In this document: in pieces, positions 59,679 to 64,000 of the stretch | Layout of the letters: every line of letters starts with the position of its first letter | Position numbering within the stretch: the stretch's first letter is position 1 | Origin: Pantoea sp. Mb-10 | GTDB lineage: Bacteria; Pseudomonadota; Gammaproteobacteria; Enterobacterales; Enterobacteriaceae | Reading direction: 5' to 3' | Assembly: GCF_021272205.1 (NCBI RefSeq) | Contig: NZ_JAJSDX010000001.1 | Coordinates: 558,001 to 622,000 of the forward strand | DNA: 64,000 nucleotides | Translations under genes and position numbers: made by a program | The notes under the pieces: model-generated | Database searches by the model: none | Told to the model about the DNA's origin: nothing | The model's input: the letters and a program-made list of their open reading frames with translations, nothing else

Positions 59679-60815
59679 ATGAAGAAAAGCACACTGGCAA
59701 TTCTGGTCTCTGCGCTGGCGCTGACCTCCGCTGCACAGGCCGCAGAAGTCTATAACAAAGACGGTAATAAGCTGGACTTCTACGGCCGCGTGAAGGCAGA
59801 GCACTACTTCAGCGACGCTGACTCCAGCAACGGCGACAAATCTTACGTGCGTATCGGCTTTAAAGGCCAAACGCAGATCAATGACCTGATGACCGGTTAC
59901 GGCCAGTGGGAATATCAGTACAGCGCGAGCAACTCTGAAGGGTCGGACGCCAACAGCGGTAACAAAACCCGTCTGGGCTTTGCAGGGTTGAAATTTGGCC
60001 CTTACGGCTCCATCGACTATGGCCGCAACTATGGCGTGCTGTACGACGTGGAAGCCTGGACTGACGTCTTCCCAGAGTTTGGCGGTGACGGCACGGCACG
60101 CACGGACAACTTCATGACCCAGCGCACCACGGGCGTGGCGACTTATCGCAATAACAACTTCTTTGGCCTGGTTGATGGCCTGCGTTTCGCCCTGCAATAC
60201 CAGGGTAAAAACGACGACACCAGCCCGAATGCACGTGGACTCGGCACCAGTGGCGCGGCCAACGACGGCACGCGCCAAAACGGCGACGGCTACGGCGCGT
60301 CACTGGGTTATAGCCTGGGCGACAGCGGCGTGAGCCTGATGACCGCAATCACCTCATCGAACACCACGCTGACGCAGAAAAACCGCGTTTACGGCGGCGG
60401 CGATAAAGCGGAATCCTGGGGCGCAGGCGTGAAATATGACGCCAACAGCGTTTACCTGGCGGCGATTTACACCGAAACACGCAATATGACCCCGCTCACC
60501 GGCGCGCGCTGGCAGGGTGCGTCAATTGCCTCTGGCGCAGCAAACAAAGCGCAAAACCTGGAATTGGTGGCGCAATACCAGTTCGACTTCGGCCTGCGTC
60601 CGTCTATCGGCTATGTGCAGACCAAAGGCAAGGACATGGAAAACGGTATCGGCGATGCCGATCTGGTGAAATACATCGACGTGGGCATGACCTATTACTT
60701 CAACAAAAATATGTCGACCTTTGTGGATTACAAAATCAACCAGCTCGACAGCGACAACAAACTCAGCCTGAACGACGACGATGTGGTGGCGGTTGGTCTG
60801 ACTTACCAGTTCTAA
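59679..60815 (+). CDS. phoE: outer membrane phosphoporin PhoE
   Basis: 378-residue trimeric 16-strand porin. The signal peptide is cleaved after AQA (residue 21). It ends in VGLTYQF with the terminal Phe needed for assembly. Loop 3 carries [27 protein letters not shown], close to PhoE rather than OmpC or OmpF. A Pho box upstream and the position beside proB support phoE. It is 27 residues longer than E. coli PhoE (351), in surface loops around residues 185-205 and 285. Confidence 0.92.
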   Translation: MKKSTLAILVSALALTSAAQAAEVYNKDGNKLDFYGRVKAEHYFSDADSSNGDKSYVRIGFKGQTQINDLMTGYGQWEYQYSASNSEGSDANSGNKTRLGFAGLKFGPYGSIDYGRNYGVLYDVEAWTDVFPEFGGDGTARTDNFMTQRTTGVATYRNNNFFGLVDGLRFALQYQGKNDDTSPNARGLGTSGAANDGTRQNGDGYGASLGYSLGDSGVSLMTAITSSNTTLTQKNRVYGGGDKAESWGAGVKYDANSVYLAAIYTETRNMTPLTGARWQGASIASGAANKAQNLELVAQYQFDFGLRPSIGYVQTKGKDMENGIGDADLVKYIDVGMTYYFNKNMSTFVDYKINQLDSDNKLSLNDDDVVAVGLTYQF

Positions 60816-60863
60816 CGGGTCTACGCCTGCGCAGGCGCCCTTCCCTCAGTTGTGTCTATAAAA

Positions 60864-60890
60864 AAAGAGCCGGCTCATCACCGGCTCTTT
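60864..60890. terminator. bidirectional terminator between phoE and crl
   Basis: AAAGAGCCGG-CTCATCA-CCGGCTCTTT with A and T runs on both sides, between convergent genes. Confidence 0.9.
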
Positions 60891-60917
60891 CTTTTATCTT
60901 AACGCACGCGCCAGCAA

Positions 60918-61319
60918 TCAGGCGGTGAGCTTCACCGGCTCATCGTTAAAGCCTTTAGCAGGGCGGAGATCCAGCTTCTGATCGTGCAGCAGCGCTTTCA
61001 GTCGCTCGTGGAAATTGCGCAGCGTGCTCTCGACCTTTTCGTTGTTCTCTTTCCCTTTGATGGTCGCCACGCTCCAGTCACCGTCTTTATCAAACAGGCC
61101 AAACCGATATTCATAGGTAAAATGATCCTCATGCGCCTCAAGGTTCATCCACCAGCCCCAAAATTCGCGGCTTTCCGGTGCAGGCTTAACGTTGACACAG
61201 GCAGCCAGGCAGTCAAAGAAAAAACGCGTCTCTTCGCACTTCCCTTCGCGAATGTACGGCCCCAGTTCAGTGAAGCGCTTCAGCAGGCGACTACGGGGGT
61301 GACCACTCGGTAACGTCAT
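60918..61319 (-). CDS. crl: sigma factor-binding protein Crl
   Basis: 133 residues, the same length as E. coli Crl and highly similar ([29 protein letters not shown], ...[30 protein letters not shown]). It binds sigma-S and helps it join RNA polymerase core. Together with iraP this gives two sigma-S promoting factors in the window. It is convergent with phoE. Confidence 0.96.
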   Translation of the reverse strand: MTLPSGHPRSRLLKRFTELGPYIREGKCEETRFFFDCLAACVNVKPAPESREFWGWWMNLEAHEDHFTYEYRFGLFDKDGDWSVATIKGKENNEKVESTLRNFHERLKALLHDQKLDLRPAKGFNDEPVKLTA

Positions 61320-61427
61320 GCTAATTCTCCCTCAGTAAAACCGTAAAGTGCTGTCGCTGCGGTTATCGTAACCGCGACATAGATTGTCCCGGCTATAAGT
61401 TTTAGCAGAGCGTGAGAGATTCGCCAG

Positions 61428-62675
61428 TCAGACGCGCAATTGTTTCGCCAACCAATCACAAAGTTGATTCAGCGCCTGATTGAACGGTGCAAAAACCGGC
61501 TGGGCAGGAATCAACAGCGTTTTGCCGTGTGCCGAGGAGCTGGCAATGAGTCGCGACTCGTCTTCTGGACTAAAAATGTCGCCAGGCCAGTACGCGGCCA
61601 GCAGCGGCACCGGCGTCCGGCGGCCCAGCAAGCCCTGAATTTTCAGCGAGTAGCGATTGAGTTCAATGCGCAGGTTACTGTCCGAGGTCGACGGCATGCC
61701 CAGACGGCTGGCGAGCATATCAAGATACATATCCGGTAACTGCTGCTGGCGCGCGGTGTCCACGAATACGCTGTGCACCATGGCACCCAGCGTAGCGACC
61801 GCGCGCAGCCGCGGCACTTCCAGATAGGCCAGCCGGGTGGCGATGTTGGCACCAAACCGATAGCCCAACAGCGCCACGCGGGTGTGATCGATCCACGCCA
61901 CGTTAGGCAGTTCCCGGAGCACATGCTGGTGTAGCTGGCTGGTGTCCTGATTCAGCGTCCATTTGCTGCTGAAGCCCACCGACGGCATATCCAGCGTCAG
62001 CATGGCAATCCCGCGCGGCGCCAGATAGTCGTGGAACAAGCGATAGTGATCGCTTTGCAGCGCGTCCAGCCCGCCGCACAGCAGCACGGTGGGATACGGC
62101 GGCGATACCTGCGGCGGCATATGCAGAAAAGCGGTCACCGGACTGCCGCCGGGAATCGAGAATGTCAGCGATTTTAGCTCGCCGGGCAGGCGCTGCGTGG
62201 CCTCTTCATAGGCACGATTGGCCAGTAATTGCGCCTGGTCGGCAAGCGCATCGCCTTTGATAAACGGGTACGCCGCAAGGCTGTAGAGCAGCGAGGCTTG
62301 CAGCCAGTGATGGCCCGCCTCGTCCGACTGCGCCGCGTCCATGGCCTGCTGCTGCCAGCGCGCGCCCTGTTTTGACCACTCATAATTCCAGTTACCGCCG
62401 CGGTAGCCCATCACTGTATCCAGCAGACGATCGTCTGTGCGCTCTGCGTTACTGACGGCAATGCGCGCCAAAACGTCGCTGAGCTCCAGCGGCGAGACGC
62501 CGCGCCAGGTCCACAGCAGTTTATTCAGCATGCGATACCAGCCGCGCTGCGTGTCACCTTCCAGCGCAGAATGCACCTGGATGGGATGGTGATGCTGACG
62601 GCGCACCAGCGTTGAGGTTTCAGGGTGTTTAAAGCGGGGTTTAAAGAGTTCTTCGCTGAGGTTTTTCGTGGACAT
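61428..62675 (-). CDS. frsA: FrsA esterase / fermentation-respiration switch protein
   Basis: 415 residues, matching E. coli FrsA (414; YafA). It is an alpha/beta-hydrolase-fold protein described as binding the glucose-specific EIIA of the PTS. The nucleophile elbow reads GYRFGA, as in E. coli (GFRFGA), with no Ser in the usual GxSxG position, so classical esterase chemistry is doubtful. The N-terminal [22 protein letters not shown] and [31 protein letters not shown] are characteristic. It lies between crl and gpt in conserved order. Confidence 0.94.
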   Translation of the reverse strand: MSTKNLSEELFKPRFKHPETSTLVRRQHHHPIQVHSALEGDTQRGWYRMLNKLLWTWRGVSPLELSDVLARIAVSNAERTDDRLLDTVMGYRGGNWNYEWSKQGARWQQQAMDAAQSDEAGHHWLQASLLYSLAAYPFIKGDALADQAQLLANRAYEEATQRLPGELKSLTFSIPGGSPVTAFLHMPPQVSPPYPTVLLCGGLDALQSDHYRLFHDYLAPRGIAMLTLDMPSVGFSSKWTLNQDTSQLHQHVLRELPNVAWIDHTRVALLGYRFGANIATRLAYLEVPRLRAVATLGAMVHSVFVDTARQQQLPDMYLDMLASRLGMPSTSDSNLRIELNRYSLKIQGLLGRRTPVPLLAAYWPGDIFSPEDESRLIASSSAHGKTLLIPAQPVFAPFNQALNQLCDWLAKQLRV

Positions 62676-62758
62676 CTTCGGCGCACTCCTGCGGTAGACG
62701 CATCATGCCTAAGAGTTTACTGCAGCGATCGCCGCGGCGCGAGGCGTAGAAAGCGCAA

Positions 62759-62776
62759 CGCCCGGCTTAACCGGGC
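62759..62776. terminator. hairpin 3' of gpt
   Basis: GCCCGG-CTTAAC-CGGGC stem-loop 20 nt after the gpt stop with no clear T-run. A weak candidate. Confidence 0.4.
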
Positions 62777-62795
62777 GCTGTCATCACTGCAATGA

Positions 62796-63254
62796 TTAGC
62801 TTTTAACAATAGGCGGAATATAGACCACGCCCATGTCCCACGGCTGCTCAATCCAGGTGTTCTGCGGAATATCCACGATGTAGTCGTCCACCAGCGCACG
62901 GCCTGCTGGCTTAGCAAAGATGGTGCAGAAGCGCGCCTTCGGGTACATGTCGCGGATGGCCTGCGCGGTGCCGCCGGTGTCCACCAGATCGTCAATCACG
63001 ATGAAGCCTTCGCCATCGCCTTCTGCACGCTTCAGCACTTTCATTTCGCGCTGATGATCGTGGTCATAGCTGGAGATGCAGACGGTATCGACGTAGCGAA
63101 TCCCCAGTTCACGCGCCAGCAGAGAAGCCGGCACCAGACCACCGCGGCTCACCGCGATAATGCCTTTCCACTGTTCCACAGGAAGCAGGCGCTGGGCCAG
63201 TTTACGGGCATGAATCTGCAGCATGTCCCAGGTGACGACGTATTTTTCGCTCAT
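62796..63254 (-). CDS. gpt: xanthine phosphoribosyltransferase
   Basis: 152 residues from the ATG at 63254 ([13 protein letters not shown]), the same length as E. coli Gpt. It salvages xanthine, guanine and hypoxanthine with PRPP. The PRPP-binding loop [14 protein letters not shown] and catalytic region [10 protein letters not shown] are clear. Upstream in-frame codons to 63296 are not family-like. It is divergent from pepD, as in E. coli. Confidence 0.96.
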   Translation of the reverse strand: MSEKYVVTWDMLQIHARKLAQRLLPVEQWKGIIAVSRGGLVPASLLARELGIRYVDTVCISSYDHDHQREMKVLKRAEGDGEGFIVIDDLVDTGGTAQAIRDMYPKARFCTIFAKPAGRALVDDYIVDIPQNTWIEQPWDMGVVYIPPIVKS

Positions 63255-63507
63255 AAAAGGAATCCCAACCACGAAAAGTGGCGTAAAAATGTGCAAGGGG
63301 GAAAAGGTTGCGCGAGATTATAAGGATCTGACGCGTCAAAAACCAGCACCTGGCGGCGCGGTTGCAGGTTTTTAGCGCGCCTGATACGCACCCGACCAGA
63401 AACAGTGATATTCTCAGGCCCACCACGTCAGCCCGGCTGACACCGAACTTTCACTGGAACCTCGCGTGCGAGCGGTCTGTCCGCCACGCTGACACAGGAG
63501 ACGCGTT

Positions 63508-64000
63508 GTGTCTGAATTGTCGCAACTTTCCCCGCAGCCGCTGTGGGATATTTTTGCCAAAATCTGTTCGATTCCGCACCCTTCTTACCATGAAGAAGCT
63601 TTAGCCGAATACGTGGTCGGCTGGGCAAAAGCACAAGGTTTTTGGGTTGAACGCGATCGGGTCGGTAATATCCTGATTCGCAAGCCCGCGACCGCTGGCA
63701 TGGAAAACCGCACGCCCGTGGCGCTGCAGGCGCACTTAGATATGGTGCCGCAGAAGAACAACGACACCGTACACGACTTCACCAAGGATCCCATCCAGCC
63801 TTACGTCGACGGCGAGTGGGTCAAAGCGCGCGGCACCACGCTGGGCGCGGATAACGGCATCGGTATGGCTTCTGCGCTCGCGGTATTAGCGGATAACAGT
63901 CTGACGCATGGTCCGCTGGAAGTGCTGCTCACCATGACAGAAGAAGCGGGTATGGACGGCGCTTTTGGCCTGCAACCTAACTGGCTGCAAGCGGAGATCC
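63508..64000 (+). CDS. pepD: cytosol non-specific dipeptidase PepD (3'-truncated by window)
   Basis: The first 164 codons of aminoacyl-histidine dipeptidase PepD, a zinc-dependent M20-family enzyme. It starts at GTG 63508 with AGGAG 7 nt upstream and reads [20 protein letters not shown], matching E. coli PepD. Metal-site motifs [18 protein letters not shown] and the catalytic TEEAGMDG are present. The gene runs off the right edge. Confidence 0.97.
   Translation, partial: MSELSQLSPQPLWDIFAKICSIPHPSYHEEALAEYVVGWAKAQGFWVERDRVGNILIRKPATAGMENRTPVALQAHLDMVPQKNNDTVHDFTKDPIQPYVDGEWVKARGTTLGADNGIGMASALAVLADNSLTHGPLEVLLTMTEEAGMDGAFGLQPNWLQAEI

Overview
The window is bacterial, gene-dense and GC-rich, and its gene order follows the Escherichia coli proAB-phoE-crl-gpt-pepD and phoBR-sbcDC-rdgC-aroL-proC regions. 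Several additions (lacZ here, a DUF1177/OPT operon, repeat-filled gaps) and the protein sequences suggest an Erwiniaceae member such as Pantoea, Mixta or Erwinia. Genus is inference; no 16S or marker search was possible. Flagellar-type (sigma-28) promoters in front of chemotaxis genes suggest a motile cell.

Layout. 0.1-3.1 kb: phoB-phoR plus a PstS-like binding protein, read leftward from a Pho box. 3.3-8.2 kb: sbcDC nuclease genes. 8.2-9.5 kb: first copy of a complex intergenic repeat element. 9.6-13.8 kb: a TolA-C-like lipoprotein, an AraC regulator, an APH-fold kinase and an ethanolamine-type permease. 13.9-23.9 kb: mak, rdgC, ppnP, an IclR/OPT/DUF1177/AroM operon, yaiA, aroL, a DUF2076 gene, yaiI, proC. 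24.0-26.3 kb: Rieske-FAD oxidoreductase, psiF, iraP (phoA absent). 26.6-29.7 kb: lacZ without lacI or lacY. 29.9-35.9 kb: small stress and envelope genes, a GGDEF/EAL protein, a CPBP protease, osmC. 36.0-39.6 kb: the lldPRD lactate operon with two LldR-type operators. 39.8-41.2 kb: second repeat element, inverted. 41.2-45.6 kb: dbpA, cheV and a chemoreceptor. 45.6-46.9 kb: third repeat element. 46.9-51.8 kb: sdaC, then an AT-richer glycosyltransferase/flippase pair and tRNA-Thr(CGT). 52.0-56.7 kb: a phage-derived cassette of tail-spike, Rz/Rz1 spanins, holin, lysozyme, one unknown gene and an S24 repressor, with no integrase or virion genes. 57.0-64.0 kb: proA, proB, phoE, crl, frsA, gpt, and pepD running off the end.

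The most unusual signal is the repeat element. Three copies of a roughly 1.3 kb non-coding structure lie between housekeeping genes, always in the order A (GCGGG/CCCGC hairpins), B (about 207 bp), L (a unit of about 85 bp, one copy at two loci and at least four at the third), C (about 225 bp, an inverted diverged paralogue of B), D (short hairpin array). B and C keep a hairpin at the same place with different bases on both sides of the stem, so structure seems conserved over sequence. I found no protein or known mobile-element signature in it.

The second notable system is the compact phage-derived lysis and polysaccharide-depolymerase cassette between thrW and proA, with its own repressor and repeated operator-like sites on both sides of the repressor gene.
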